Assembly (NCBI RefSeq): GCF_004353915.1
Contig: NZ_SMRP01000002.1
Span: forward strand, 210,574-274,573
Length of the DNA stretch: 64,000 bases
Source: Paraburkholderia silviterrae
GTDB taxonomy: Bacteria; Pseudomonadota; Gammaproteobacteria; Burkholderiales; Burkholderiaceae
Reading direction: 5' to 3'
Part shown: piece by piece, positions 26,092 to 34,629 of the stretch
Position numbering within the stretch: the first letter of the stretch is position 1
How the letters are laid out: each line of letters opens with the position of its first letter
The notes under the pieces: model-generated
Databases searched by the model: none
Seen by the model: the letters and a program-made list of their open reading frames with translations, nothing else
Told to the model about the DNA's origin: nothing
Position numbers and translations under genes: made by a program

Positions 26092-27282
26092 ATGATTCGC
26101 GACGCCGCACGGCTCAATCACCTGCTGACGCAACTCTACCGCTTCGTGCAGGACGAGTGCATCCCGCTCGAAGCCGAGATCGACCGCACCGACGTGCTGC
26201 CCGAGTCCATCGTCGCGCGCATGCGTGAACTGGGTCTGTTCGGCCACAGCATTCCTGAGGCGTACGGCGGCTCGGGCCTCACGACCGAAGAGCTGGCGTG
26301 CGTGAATATGGTGGTCTCGCAGGCCGCGCCCACGTTTCGCGCGCGTTTTGGCGGCAACACGGGCATCGGCTCGGAGGCGCTGATCGCGGACGGCACCGAG
26401 CAGCAGAAGCGCCACTATTTGCCGAGGCTCGCGAGCGGCGAGATCACGGGCTGTTTCGGCCTGACCGAGCCGGGAGCGGGCTCGGACGCCACCGCGCTCG
26501 CCACCACGGCGCGCCGCGAGGGCGACTATTACGTGCTCGACGGCAGCAAGTGCTATATCACCAATGCGCCCATCGCCGATCTTTTCACGGTGTTCGCGCG
26601 CACCGATCCCGACGACCCGGGCGCGGGCGGCATCTCGGCATTCCTGATCGAGCGCGGCACGCCTGGTCTCACCACTTCGCCTGCGTACCGGATGATGGGG
26701 CAGCGCGGCTCGCCGGTGGGCGAGATTCATCTGGAAGGCTGCCGCGTGCCTGCCTCGGCGCTGCTTGGCGGCGAGCCGGGACGCGGCTTTCGCAGCGCGA
26801 TGAAGGCGCTCAACAAGCAACGCATCAATCTGGCCGGCTTGTGCGTGGGGCCGGCCATTCGCCTGCTCGACGAGATGCTCGCCCGTGCGAAGTCGCGCGA
26901 GCAGTTCGGCAAGCCCATCGCCGATTTCCAGTTGGTGCAGCAGATGATCGCGCAAAGCAACACGGAGATACACGCGGCGCGCGCGCTGGTGCTGGAGACC
27001 GCGCGTGCGCGCGATCGCGGCGAGGACGTGACGATGACGGCCTCGATGTCCAAGCTGTTTGCCTCCGAGATGTGCGTGCGCGTAGCCGACCGCGCGGTGC
27101 AGGTCTACGGCGGCGGAGGCTTTATCGCCGACAACCCGGTCGAGCGGCTTTATCGCGACGTGCGCCTGTTCCGGCTCTACGAGGGCACGACGCAGATTCA
27201 TGAGCTCAATATCGCCAGGCTCACGCTGCGTGCGCCGCTGCATGACGCGCGCCACCACCTGCTGCATCAGCGTGCCGAGTGA
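26092..27282 (+). CDS. Acyl-CoA dehydrogenase
   Basis: The second acyl-CoA dehydrogenase of the cluster, 396 residues, not a close duplicate of the one at 22335. It has the FAD motif CFGLTEPGAGSDATALATTA, YVLDGSKCYITNAPIADLF (phosphopantetheine/FAD region), AKSREQFGKPIADFQLVQQM, and VQVYGGGGFIADNPVERLYR then RLYEGTTQIHELNIAR, where the Glu of YEGT is the expected catalytic base. GGAGACACG directly precedes the ATG. It lies 65 bases after the IclR gene in the same direction. Probably acts on a short or branched acyl-CoA. Confidence 0.93.
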   Translation: MIRDAARLNHLLTQLYRFVQDECIPLEAEIDRTDVLPESIVARMRELGLFGHSIPEAYGGSGLTTEELACVNMVVSQAAPTFRARFGGNTGIGSEALIADGTEQQKRHYLPRLASGEITGCFGLTEPGAGSDATALATTARREGDYYVLDGSKCYITNAPIADLFTVFARTDPDDPGAGGISAFLIERGTPGLTTSPAYRMMGQRGSPVGEIHLEGCRVPASALLGGEPGRGFRSAMKALNKQRINLAGLCVGPAIRLLDEMLARAKSREQFGKPIADFQLVQQMIAQSNTEIHAARALVLETARARDRGEDVTMTASMSKLFASEMCVRVADRAVQVYGGGGFIADNPVERLYRDVRLFRLYEGTTQIHELNIARLTLRAPLHDARHHLLHQRAE

Positions 27283-27358
27283 GCGGGTGCGAGGCGCTAG
27301 CCGTTAGCCGCTAGCCGCGCATCGAACGCCGTTCACAACCGACAGCAATAAATTGAAT

Positions 27359-27536
27359 CGCAGTCAGCGCTAAAGCGCTAACTGCGAGCGACCGCGAAGC
27401 ATGGGACCGGAGTAAGAGCTCTGCATGGGACGGGAGTAAGTGCTAAAGCACTAACTCCCGTCGACAGCTAAAGCACTAACTCCTGTCGACCGCGAAGCAT
27501 GGGACCGGAGTAAGCGCTAAAGCGCTAACTCCGGTC
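27359..27536 (+). repeat. Array of three related hairpins with compensated stem changes
   Basis: Hairpin 1 (27359-27386): arms CGCAGTCAGCGC and GCGCTAACTGCG. Hairpin 2 (27429-27462): arms GACGGGAGTAAGTGC and GCACTAACTCCCGTC. Hairpin 3 (27503-27536): arms GACCGGAGTAAGCGC and GCGCTAACTCCGGTC. All have a TAAA loop and one mismatch at the same place. Between arms 2 and 3, a C-G pair becomes G-C and a C-G becomes T-A, so pairing is kept. A partial fourth unit (27460-27490) has outer arms GTCGACAG and CTGTCGAC. The direct repeat CGACCGCGAAGCATGGGACC joins the units. It ends 17 bases before the next start codon. No named family is recognised. Confidence 0.85.
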
Positions 27537-27553
27537 GACACCGGAGACACTTC

Positions 27554-28651
27554 ATGGCCCGCCTGGGACCCACCGCCATCTGCCACGAGCTCGGTGTGCG
27601 CTATCCGATCTTCGGCTTCTCGCATTCGCCCGACGTGATCGTCGCGCTGGCCGAAGCGGGCGGCTTCGGCGTGCTGGGCCTCGCGCGCGAGATGCCGCAG
27701 GACATCGCGCCCATCATCGCCGAGGTCGAGCGGCGGCTCGCGGGCAAGCCTTACGGCATCGATCTCATGCTGCCCGCAGGCGTGCCAAAGGAAGCCGACA
27801 TCGCGAGCGTGCGCGCGCAATTACCCGATGCGCACGTCGAATTCGTTGCGGGCCTGCGTTCGCGCTTCGCCCTCGATGCACCCACGCGGCCCGGCTTCTT
27901 CACGACCCAGGTGCGCAGCGAGGCGCTGTTCGAGGCGCAGATCGAAGCCGTGCTTGCTTCAGGCGCGCGTGCGGTCGCGACCGCGATCGGCATTCGGCCC
28001 GAGCTGATCGCCCGGGCGCGTGCGGCGGGCAAGTACACGATCTCGCTCGTGGGCTCGCCGCGCCATGCGCACAAGGCACTCGCGCTCGGCGTCGATGCGC
28101 TGGTCGCGCAAGGCGCCGATGCGGGCGGCCACACGGGGCAGATCGGCACGTTCTCGCTGGTGCCGCAGATCGTCGCCGCCGCAGCGGGGCGGCCCGTGCT
28201 CGCCGCGGGCGGGATCGGCACCGGCGCGCAGGTCGCGGCATCGCTCGCGATGGGCGCGCAAGGCGCATGGCTTGGCACGCTCTGGCTCGCGGCCGCCGAG
28301 AATCACACGCCGCCCGCGTTGCTGAGCCGCCTGATCGATGCGCACAGCGAGGACACGCTCATCACGCGCGCGCACAGCGGCAAGCCGTGCCGCGTCGTGC
28401 GCAGCGCGTGGATCGACGCATGGCAGCAGCAAGACGCACCCAAGCCCTTACCGATGCCCCTGCAGCAGGCGCTCACGGGCGCGGATTTCAGCGCGATGCA
28501 CGAGTACGACCGCGCGGACCTGATCTACGAGGCGGCGGGCCAGAGCGTGTTTGCGATCGACGCGCCGACCACGGTGGCCGCGCAGATGGCAACGCTTGTC
28601 GCGCAGGCAGACGCCGCGCTTCGCGCGCTGGAGGCGACGCTGCCAGCGTGA
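27554..28651 (+). CDS. Nitronate monooxygenase/NAD(P)H flavin oxidoreductase family
   Basis: FMN-dependent TIM-barrel enzyme of the 2-nitropropane dioxygenase group; members oxidise alkyl nitronates or act as enoyl reductases. The 365-residue protein starts ICHELGVRYPIFGFSHSPDV and has the flavin-binding signature VAQGADAGGHTG (about residues 190-201), followed by PVLAAGGIGTGAQVAASLAMGAQG for the phosphate. The N-terminal FGFSH in place of PIVQAPM is a departure from classical nitronate monooxygenases and suggests another substrate. CCGGAGACA precedes the ATG, directly after the hairpin array. It lies in the acyl-CoA catabolic group. Confidence 0.85.
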   Translation: MARLGPTAICHELGVRYPIFGFSHSPDVIVALAEAGGFGVLGLAREMPQDIAPIIAEVERRLAGKPYGIDLMLPAGVPKEADIASVRAQLPDAHVEFVAGLRSRFALDAPTRPGFFTTQVRSEALFEAQIEAVLASGARAVATAIGIRPELIARARAAGKYTISLVGSPRHAHKALALGVDALVAQGADAGGHTGQIGTFSLVPQIVAAAAGRPVLAAGGIGTGAQVAASLAMGAQGAWLGTLWLAAAENHTPPALLSRLIDAHSEDTLITRAHSGKPCRVVRSAWIDAWQQQDAPKPLPMPLQQALTGADFSAMHEYDRADLIYEAAGQSVFAIDAPTTVAAQMATLVAQADAALRALEATLPA

Positions 28652-28719
28652 TGTGAAGGCGTGGCGTGCACGATCAAAGAAGTCAGCAGACCAAAACAAA
28701 GCGATATGGAGACGACACA

Positions 28720-30108
28720 ATGAGTGCAAGAGGTTCGACCCGCGCGTGGCTGATCGTAGCCATGTTGTTCCTGTTCATGGTGATCAATTTCGCCGACAAG
28801 GCCGTGTTCGGTCTCGCGGCCGTGCCGATCATGCACGACCTGAACCTGAGCCCACGCGAATTCGGGTTCGTTGGCAGCAGCTTCTTCCTGCTGTTCTCGC
28901 TTTCGGGAATCGGCTTTGGATTCGTCGCCAACCGCGTGCAGAGCAAATGGCTGCTCGCGCTGCTCGCCGTGATCTGGAGCGCCGTGCAGTTCCCGCTCGT
29001 GACGGCGAGCGTGACCCTGCCGGTGCTGATCGTGTCGCGCGTGCTGCTTGGCGTCGGGGAGGGGCCCGCGTTTCCGCTTGCGCAGCACGCATGCTTCAAA
29101 TGGTTCGACAATGCGCACCGCAATGTGCCGAACACCGTCGTGCAGCAGGGCGCGAGCGCAGGCCTGATGCTGGCCGGGCCAATCCTCTCGTACATCATCG
29201 TGCGCTACGACTGGCACATGGCGTTCTTCGCACTCGGGATCGTCGGCGTGGTGTGGACGGCGCTGTGGCTGGCGATCGGACGCGACGGTCCGGTGGGCGC
29301 CGCCGAACCGGCCCACGCAGGTCATGCGGCTGATACGGACCGTCAAGCGCTGGGCGCAGCGCTTGACAACGCGGGCGAGACGATCGCCTATCGTCACCTG
29401 CTGCTCAACCGCACGTTCATGGGCGTGCTGTTCATTTACTTCGTCGAGTATGCAGTCGTTTCGCTCGCGTTCACGTGGTTTCCTGTCTATCTGCAGCGCG
29501 GCCTGGGCTATGCGCCGATCGATACGGGCTGGCTTTTCTCAACCATCGTCGGCTCATTCATCCCGGTCTCGCTGCTGCTCGCATGGGTGTCGCAGCGCTT
29601 GATCCGCCAGGGCGTCAGCTCGCGCCTCGCGCGCGGCGCGCTGGTGGGTGGTTTCGCGATGGCGGGAGGCGCGCTGTTCATCGCGATCTCGAGCGGCCTC
29701 GATCCGGTGCTCAAGGTTGTGTGCCTCGCGCTTGGCGGCGCGGCGAGTCAACTGGTGTTTTCATTCGGACCGCTGATGATCAGCGATATCGTCTCGGTCA
29801 GGCAGCGCGGGGCGCTGCTCGGCATCAACAGCTCGATCGGCACGCTCGCGGGGCTGATCGCGCCGGCCTTGATGGGCGGCATCGTGCAGGCGAATCACGG
29901 CAACCCCGCGCTCGGCTACGAGCATGGTTTTCTCGTGGTGGGCGCGTTGCTGCTCGTGAGCGGGGCGCTTGGGCTCGTGCTGCTGAACCCTGAGCAGTCG
30001 CGCCAGCGGATCCTCGACGCGGCGCGGCGTACGCGCACGCAGTCGCTGGTTGGCGAGAGCCAGCAGCAACGCGCCGTGGCGCCGTCGATGGATCTGGGCC
30101 AGCGTTAG
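28720..30108 (+). CDS. MFS transporter, anion:cation symporter type
   Basis: Twelve-helix major facilitator permease for organic anions. The 462-residue protein begins STRAWLIVAMLFLFMVINFADKAVFGLAA, the usual ACS-family first helix with an internal Asn-Phe-Ala-Asp, has the loop 2-3 region FVANRVQSKW and the helix-4 motif SRVLLGVGEGPAFPLAQHACF, and LGINSSIGTLAGLIAPALMGGIV in the second half. GGAGACGACACA precedes the ATG at 28720; 18 upstream codons in frame are polar and ignored. As the last gene of the acyl-CoA group it probably imports the acid that the cluster degrades. Confidence 0.88.
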   Translation: MSARGSTRAWLIVAMLFLFMVINFADKAVFGLAAVPIMHDLNLSPREFGFVGSSFFLLFSLSGIGFGFVANRVQSKWLLALLAVIWSAVQFPLVTASVTLPVLIVSRVLLGVGEGPAFPLAQHACFKWFDNAHRNVPNTVVQQGASAGLMLAGPILSYIIVRYDWHMAFFALGIVGVVWTALWLAIGRDGPVGAAEPAHAGHAADTDRQALGAALDNAGETIAYRHLLLNRTFMGVLFIYFVEYAVVSLAFTWFPVYLQRGLGYAPIDTGWLFSTIVGSFIPVSLLLAWVSQRLIRQGVSSRLARGALVGGFAMAGGALFIAISSGLDPVLKVVCLALGGAASQLVFSFGPLMISDIVSVRQRGALLGINSSIGTLAGLIAPALMGGIVQANHGNPALGYEHGFLVVGALLLVSGALGLVLLNPEQSRQRILDAARRTRTQSLVGESQQQRAVAPSMDLGQR

Positions 30109-30212
30109 GCGTGCCCGGGGCTGCGCACCGGTTGGCTGGTTCGCGCGAGCGCGCAGCGTTCGTGGGCTTTGTGGGCGTCGGTGATTCGGGGCTTCGGTCT
30201 TGAGCGGGCTCG

Positions 30213-30827
30213 TCAGAGCACGAGTGCCACGATGTCGTTCACGTGGGTGGCCATCTGTTCGCCCGCCACGCCATAGACGTGCAGCGAAATGCAAGGCGCG
30301 GTGCTGTCATTGGCGAGCCGATGAATGTTCGCGCGGCCGCTTGCGCCGAAGGAGATGGCGCCCGGCGCGCGCGGGTGCGAGCGCACCGTCTGCGCGCCGC
30401 CGCGCGCCTCGTCCCAGCGATAAAGCGTTTCAGTCAGTGTGCCTTCGAGCACCGCGTAGCCGCACCAGGTTTGATGTGCGTGGATCGGGCTCGCGTGGCC
30501 CGGCTGCCAGACAAGCGAGGCGATTGCATAGCGCCCGTTCGGATCGGCGGCGATCAGGTGGCGCCGATACTTCTCGGCGCTGCCTTCGCGCTGTGCGGCC
30601 GTGACGAGGGCAGGGTCGGCCAGCGCCTGTGCCAGCGCGGCGCGCACGCCTTTCGCAAAAGCGGCGTGGCGTGAAGGATCGGTGGGAGCATCCGGTTCGC
30701 TCGGACGGCGGCATGCGTCGAATGCCGCGTCGAGCGCGGCGCACAGGCGCGCAACGGCGGCGGCGTGCTCGGTGGCGGCGCTGATGGCGCTCGCGGCCTC
30801 AAGCATGAAAAATTCGGGAGCGTTCAT
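30213..30827 (-). CDS. Cysteine dioxygenase family protein
   Basis: Non-haem iron cupin that oxidises cysteine to cysteine sulfinate or acts on a related thiol. The 204-residue protein has an N-terminal helical part and the cupin core with SLVWQPGHASPIHAHQTWC: the HAH histidines are two iron ligands and the third is in CISLHVYG near the C-terminus. The chosen start is MNAPEFFML (ATG 30825-30827). It is divergent from an AsnC-type regulator, with two palindromes between. Bacterial members of this clade include 3-mercaptopropionate dioxygenases, so the exact thiol is open. Confidence 0.85.
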   Translation of the reverse strand: MNAPEFFMLEAASAISAATEHAAAVARLCAALDAAFDACRRPSEPDAPTDPSRHAAFAKGVRAALAQALADPALVTAAQREGSAEKYRRHLIAADPNGRYAIASLVWQPGHASPIHAHQTWCGYAVLEGTLTETLYRWDEARGGAQTVRSHPRAPGAISFGASGRANIHRLANDSTAPCISLHVYGVAGEQMATHVNDIVALVL

Positions 30828-30884
30828 CGGGGGGCCTCGTCTGTTGTCGTCCTTCTTACAGAGAGTTATAGCGCCCCACGCCGA

Positions 30885-30938
30885 GAAAGAGTTTCCATTC
30901 TCTTTCCCCATTGCAGCGTAAGATAGAAGAAATTTCTA
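30885..30938. promoter_or_regulatory. Two palindromes between dioxygenase and AsnC genes
   Basis: GAAAGAG (30885-30891) and CTCTTTC (30900-30906) form a perfect inverted repeat with an 8-base gap. TAGAA (30924-30928) and TTCTA (30934-30938) enclose the perfect palindrome AGAAATTTCT, similar to Lrp/AsnC sites. The second is 20 bases before the regulator start. Both are candidate binding sites for the adjacent AsnC-type protein. Confidence 0.5.
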
Positions 30939-30957
30939 TGCTACGGGGAGGCTGGGA

Positions 30958-31416
30958 ATGGATATCATCGACAGAAAGCTGGTGGAACTGTTGCAGCAGG
31001 ACGCAACCATGCCGGTGGCGGAACTGGCGCAGCGCGTGAATCTTTCGCAGACCCCGTGCTGGAAGCGCGTGCAGCGGCTCAAGGAAACTGGCGTGATCCG
31101 GGCCCAGGTGGCGCTGTGCGATGCGAAGAAGCTCGGCGTGGGTACGACGGTGTTCGTCGCCGTGCGCACCAACCAGCATACCGAGGCGTGGGCGCAGACC
31201 TTCACGCGCGCGGTGCAGGAGGTTCCCGAGATCGTCGAGGCGTATCGCATGAGCGGCGAGACCGACTATTTGCTGCGAGTGGTGGTCTCGGATATCGACG
31301 ACTACGACCGCGTTTACAAGCAGTTGATTCGCGCCGTGGCGCTTTTCGACGTGAGCTCCAGCTTTGCGATGGAGCAGATCAAATATTCGACGGCGCTGCC
31401 GGTGCGCGGCGTTTGA
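30958..31416 (+). CDS. Lrp/AsnC family transcriptional regulator
   Basis: Small feast/famine regulator, 152 residues. The helix-turn-helix is DIIDRKLVELLQQDATMPV then ELAQRVNLSQTPCWKRVQRLKETGVI (about 1-48), and the RAM ligand domain contains TTVFVAVRTNQH, VPEIVEAYRMSGETDYLLRV and the end VSSSFAMEQIKYSTALPV. PCWKR in the recognition helix is typical of the cysteine-responsive DecR/CdsR/YbaO branch. Combined with the divergent cysteine dioxygenase, a role in sensing cysteine is a reasonable inference. Confidence 0.92.
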   Translation: MDIIDRKLVELLQQDATMPVAELAQRVNLSQTPCWKRVQRLKETGVIRAQVALCDAKKLGVGTTVFVAVRTNQHTEAWAQTFTRAVQEVPEIVEAYRMSGETDYLLRVVVSDIDDYDRVYKQLIRAVALFDVSSSFAMEQIKYSTALPVRGV

Positions 31417-31533
31417 ACGCTTGCCGGCGTTGGCCAATGGCGGAGCATCGCAATTTCGCTCGCAAGCAGTCTGCAAGGCGCTGCGGCGTAGAATGCCCGT
31501 TTCTTTTTTCATCTCTGAGGCAGGGCACGATTC

Positions 31534-31737
31534 ATGAACGATACGCGCAAGAAGAACCCCACCTTTGGCGTTGGCGTGATGATTGTGGTGGTGGTCCTCA
31601 TCGTGATCGGCATCGTGCTTTTCAACGCACTGCGCAGCAAGCGCGAGTACGACGAGACCGTGGGCGCACAGGCCACGAGCACGGCTGCGAGCGCGATCGC
31701 AGCGCCGGCGGCCAGCGCAGCAAGCGCGGCGCAATGA
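31534..31737 (+). CDS. Single-helix membrane protein of unknown function
   Basis: The 67-residue protein has a short basic N-terminus (NDTRKKNPTFG), one long hydrophobic helix (VGVMIVVVVLIVIGIVLFNAL) and an Ala/Ser-rich tail. A GAGG-like element is about 15 bases upstream of the ATG. No family is recognised. The tail composition suggests a disordered periplasmic extension. Confidence 0.6.
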   Translation: MNDTRKKNPTFGVGVMIVVVVLIVIGIVLFNALRSKREYDETVGAQATSTAASAIAAPAASAASAAQ

Positions 31738-31817
31738 TGCGCCTCCCGGCGCGCTGAGCGCCGGCGAGGCTCGCTGCGGCGGCGGCCGGGGCGGCCGGGG
31801 CTGCCGCAGCGGCGCCT

Positions 31818-34514
31818 TTATTCTTCGGGAAGCCGGATCACGCTCGCGTCCTTGCGAAGGACCCAGGACGCCGTGAGCATCTGCTTGCAGTGATGCGCCA
31901 GCAGCTTCACGTCTTGCGCGAATTCGCTGGCGGGGCCGAGCGTGCGCTCGGTCTCCACTACCATCGTGTCGAGTTCGCGCACCATGCGCTTCGTGATCTC
32001 GGTTTGATTATCGGGTATCGGCGTGCCCGCTTCGGCGGCGACGAGGTTCTCGCGCACGCAGTTGAGCGCGTGTTCCAGCGCATCGAGCTTGACGCCCGGT
32101 GCTGCATTCGCCGTGTCGCGCAACAGCGGCGCGGTGGCAGTGATCTGCGAGGCCAGCACGTGCCCGCGCACGAGCAGGTCGTTGAGCTCGGGCACGAACT
32201 TTTGCGCCGACTTCGGCTCGAGCATCATGCGCTGGAACGCCTGGCCGAGATTGGCGAAGGCGACGTGCACGTTCTTGCGCGCGAGCCGGTAGCGGAAGTC
32301 TCGCGCGAGCGCGGGCACGGCGGCGCCCGCCGGCGTCGATGGTGCGGAGCCCGCCTGCGCAGCTGCCTGAGCGGAGGGCTTCGTGCCGCCCGCCGATGCC
32401 GCGGGCTGGCTGGGCGCGGACGACGGCTGCGTTTCGGCGTCGAGCACGACGGCGGCTTGCTCGTCGGCTGCCTGCGCGACTTGCGGCAGTTCGCGAGGCG
32501 TGCCGTTGCCCGCCGCGTCCGTGACCGGCATGTCCGCAGCTGGCATGTCCGTGACCGGCATGTCCGCGACCGGCATGTCCGCGACCGGCATGTTCGCAAC
32601 CGGCATGTTCGCAACCGGCATGTCCGCAGCTGGCATATTCGCGACCGGCATGTCCGCGACCGGCGCATCGGCGCCCGGCACCTCCGCAACCCTTGGCTCC
32701 ACCACCGGCGCGCCGCTCGACGCCGTCGCGAACGCTGGCACGCGCGCGGCCGTCTCGGTGGGCATCGCCCCCGCAAAGGCCGGCTGCGCGCTGCGCGTGC
32801 GGCCACTCCACCACCAGCTCGCTTCCAGATAGCTGCGCGTCGCGGCGATCATGTCGTTCACGAGCTTGCCCATCAGCCGGTATTCCCAGTAGGGGAACAG
32901 ATGGCTCGCGCCGATGGCGATCATGCAGCCAATGACGGTGTCGATCGCGCGCTCGCCGATGATGCGCATGTTGCCCGGCGCGAGCAGATGGAACATCAGC
33001 AGCACATAGGCCGAGGTGAACACCACGCTCGCCGTGTAGTTGAAGAGCAGCAGGCTGTAGCTCATGACCATTGCCGCGAACATCGAGACGAGCAGCACCA
33101 GCGGCTGCTTCACGAGCAGGATCAGCGCGATGCTCGCCACGCAGCCGATCAGCGTGCCGACGATACGTTGCGCGTTGCGCTGGCGCGTGAGCGAGTAGCC
33201 GGGCTTGAGAATGATGATGCTCGTCATCACGATCCAGTAGGCGTTCGTGAGCGGCAACAGGCGCCCGAGCCAGAAGCCCACCGCCACGGCGATCGTCACG
33301 CGCAGCGCGTGGCGAAAGCTTGGCGAGGCCATCGTGAGATTCGAGAAGATCTGCAGGAAGGGCACGCGCCGGCTCGTCACGAAGCGCGTGAGCGCCTCGT
33401 CGATGCGCAGCTCCGTTTCGGTGGTGGGCACGTCGTTCGCGAGGTCGCGGCGCATGCGGTCGATCAGGCGCGTCGCGCTCCAGATGCGCCGGAACGAGGC
33501 CGAGATCGCTGCATAGGCCTCGGGGTCTTTCGCGGGCAGGTCGCGCTTCTTGAGCAGCTCGAGCTCGTACTCGATCGCGCGCAGCTCCGCCTTCACGTTG
33601 ACGCTTGCGCGCGGCGCCTCGTTTTGCAGCACGGCGAGGCCGATATCCTCGAGATCGGCGGCGGCCTTGCGGATCAGGTCGCGGTAGAACGCCAGCAGAT
33701 CGGAGCCGCCGAAGGTGTTGCGCACGAGCGGGTAGTCGGTATGCGCACCCACGAACAGCTCGTGCAGATCGACGGTATTGATGAACAGGTTGAAGTGCAT
33801 CGCGCGGCGCGCATCGATCTGCCCGCGCTTGAGCTTGGGCAGATTGCGCAGGACGATGTCGCGCGCGGCGTCCTGGCGCTCGACCGCCGCGATCTGCTTC
33901 GCGACGAGGTTGCGGTAGCACTCGTCGAGATCGTTGTCGAGGTCGAAGAACTGCGCGCGCGCGAGCAGATAGTCGGCGCACGCGAACACGCTTTCGGCGA
34001 TCGCCTGCTGCTCGATGCGATCGACCATCAACCGGCTCACGAGCGTGGACCAGCCCGTGTACCAGAGGCCGCCCAGCAGGATCCACGCCGCGTTGACGAG
34101 CGCCTGGTGCGGCGTGAAATGGTCCTCGAGCGTCATCACCATCATGAACAGCGTGGCGAAGCTGATCTGCGGCCAGCGGTTGCCGTAGACGACGATCAGC
34201 GAGAGCACGAAGGTGAGCGGCACGACGGCGGCCCAGAGCGCGACCGGGCTGAAGGTGGCGAGGCCCGTTGCGTAAGCGGCGAGAAAACCGATCACGCTGC
34301 ACGCGAGCATCTCGTTGCGCTTGTACTTCAGCGGGCCCGGCATGTCGACCACGCACGCGCCGAGCGCGCCAGTCGAAATCGTGAAGCCGAGATCGCTCTT
34401 GTCGAAGACGAACAGGCACAGGATGGCGGGGAGCGAGATGCCCACTGCGATGCGCAGGCCGCCGTAGAAGTACTGGCTATAGAGGAATTTCCTGATTTCT
34501 ACGGAGTAGCGCAT
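31818..34514 (-). CDS. FUSC family inner-membrane transporter with repeat-expanded region
   Basis: Member of the aromatic-acid exporter/fusaric acid resistance-like (YccS/FUSC) family. The 898-residue protein has two blocks of about five or six membrane helices (about residues 20-170 and 420-560), each followed by a cytoplasmic helical domain. FRIAVGI-type first helix, MVMTLEDHFTPHQALVNAAW and YWIVMTSIIILKPGYSLTRQR are characteristic. After the second block an inserted region of about 150 residues is Ala/Pro-rich and contains repeated pentapeptides (VADMP, VANMP, AADMP) coded by a 15-bp tandem repeat. The start MRYSVEIRKF is at 34512-34514. Substrate unknown. Confidence 0.88.
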   Translation of the reverse strand: MRYSVEIRKFLYSQYFYGGLRIAVGISLPAILCLFVFDKSDLGFTISTGALGACVVDMPGPLKYKRNEMLACSVIGFLAAYATGLATFSPVALWAAVVPLTFVLSLIVVYGNRWPQISFATLFMMVMTLEDHFTPHQALVNAAWILLGGLWYTGWSTLVSRLMVDRIEQQAIAESVFACADYLLARAQFFDLDNDLDECYRNLVAKQIAAVERQDAARDIVLRNLPKLKRGQIDARRAMHFNLFINTVDLHELFVGAHTDYPLVRNTFGGSDLLAFYRDLIRKAAADLEDIGLAVLQNEAPRASVNVKAELRAIEYELELLKKRDLPAKDPEAYAAISASFRRIWSATRLIDRMRRDLANDVPTTETELRIDEALTRFVTSRRVPFLQIFSNLTMASPSFRHALRVTIAVAVGFWLGRLLPLTNAYWIVMTSIIILKPGYSLTRQRNAQRIVGTLIGCVASIALILLVKQPLVLLVSMFAAMVMSYSLLLFNYTASVVFTSAYVLLMFHLLAPGNMRIIGERAIDTVIGCMIAIGASHLFPYWEYRLMGKLVNDMIAATRSYLEASWWWSGRTRSAQPAFAGAMPTETAARVPAFATASSGAPVVEPRVAEVPGADAPVADMPVANMPAADMPVANMPVANMPVADMPVADMPVTDMPAADMPVTDAAGNGTPRELPQVAQAADEQAAVVLDAETQPSSAPSQPAASAGGTKPSAQAAAQAGSAPSTPAGAAVPALARDFRYRLARKNVHVAFANLGQAFQRMMLEPKSAQKFVPELNDLLVRGHVLASQITATAPLLRDTANAAPGVKLDALEHALNCVRENLVAAEAGTPIPDNQTEITKRMVRELDTMVVETERTLGPASEFAQDVKLLAHHCKQMLTASWVLRKDASVIRLPEE
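32521..32685 (-). repeat. 15-bp coding tandem repeat (pentapeptide V/A-A-D/N-M-P)
   Basis: Nine close copies of a 15-bp unit, plus-strand form GCGACCGGCATGTCC with variants at few positions, followed by two degraded copies. On the coding strand they give VADMP/VANMP/AADMP/VTDMP. The period is a multiple of three, so copy-number change would keep the frame. It sits inside the FUSC gene's cytoplasmic insertion. Confidence 0.9.
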
Positions 34515-34629
34515 CGACTGCCGGTGGTGTTCGAGTGCGGACGGTGCGCCGCGGACTGTGGCGGTGAGTTTAAATGATTTCAGGCGCGATCTGCCCGTCT
34601 CTGTATTCTGGCGTCGCCCCTGCGCGGCG

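Noticed and set aside
27359..27536. Possible CRISPR array
   Set aside because: Units are palindromic with differing stems and irregular spacing, there are no unique constant-length spacers, and no cas gene is near.
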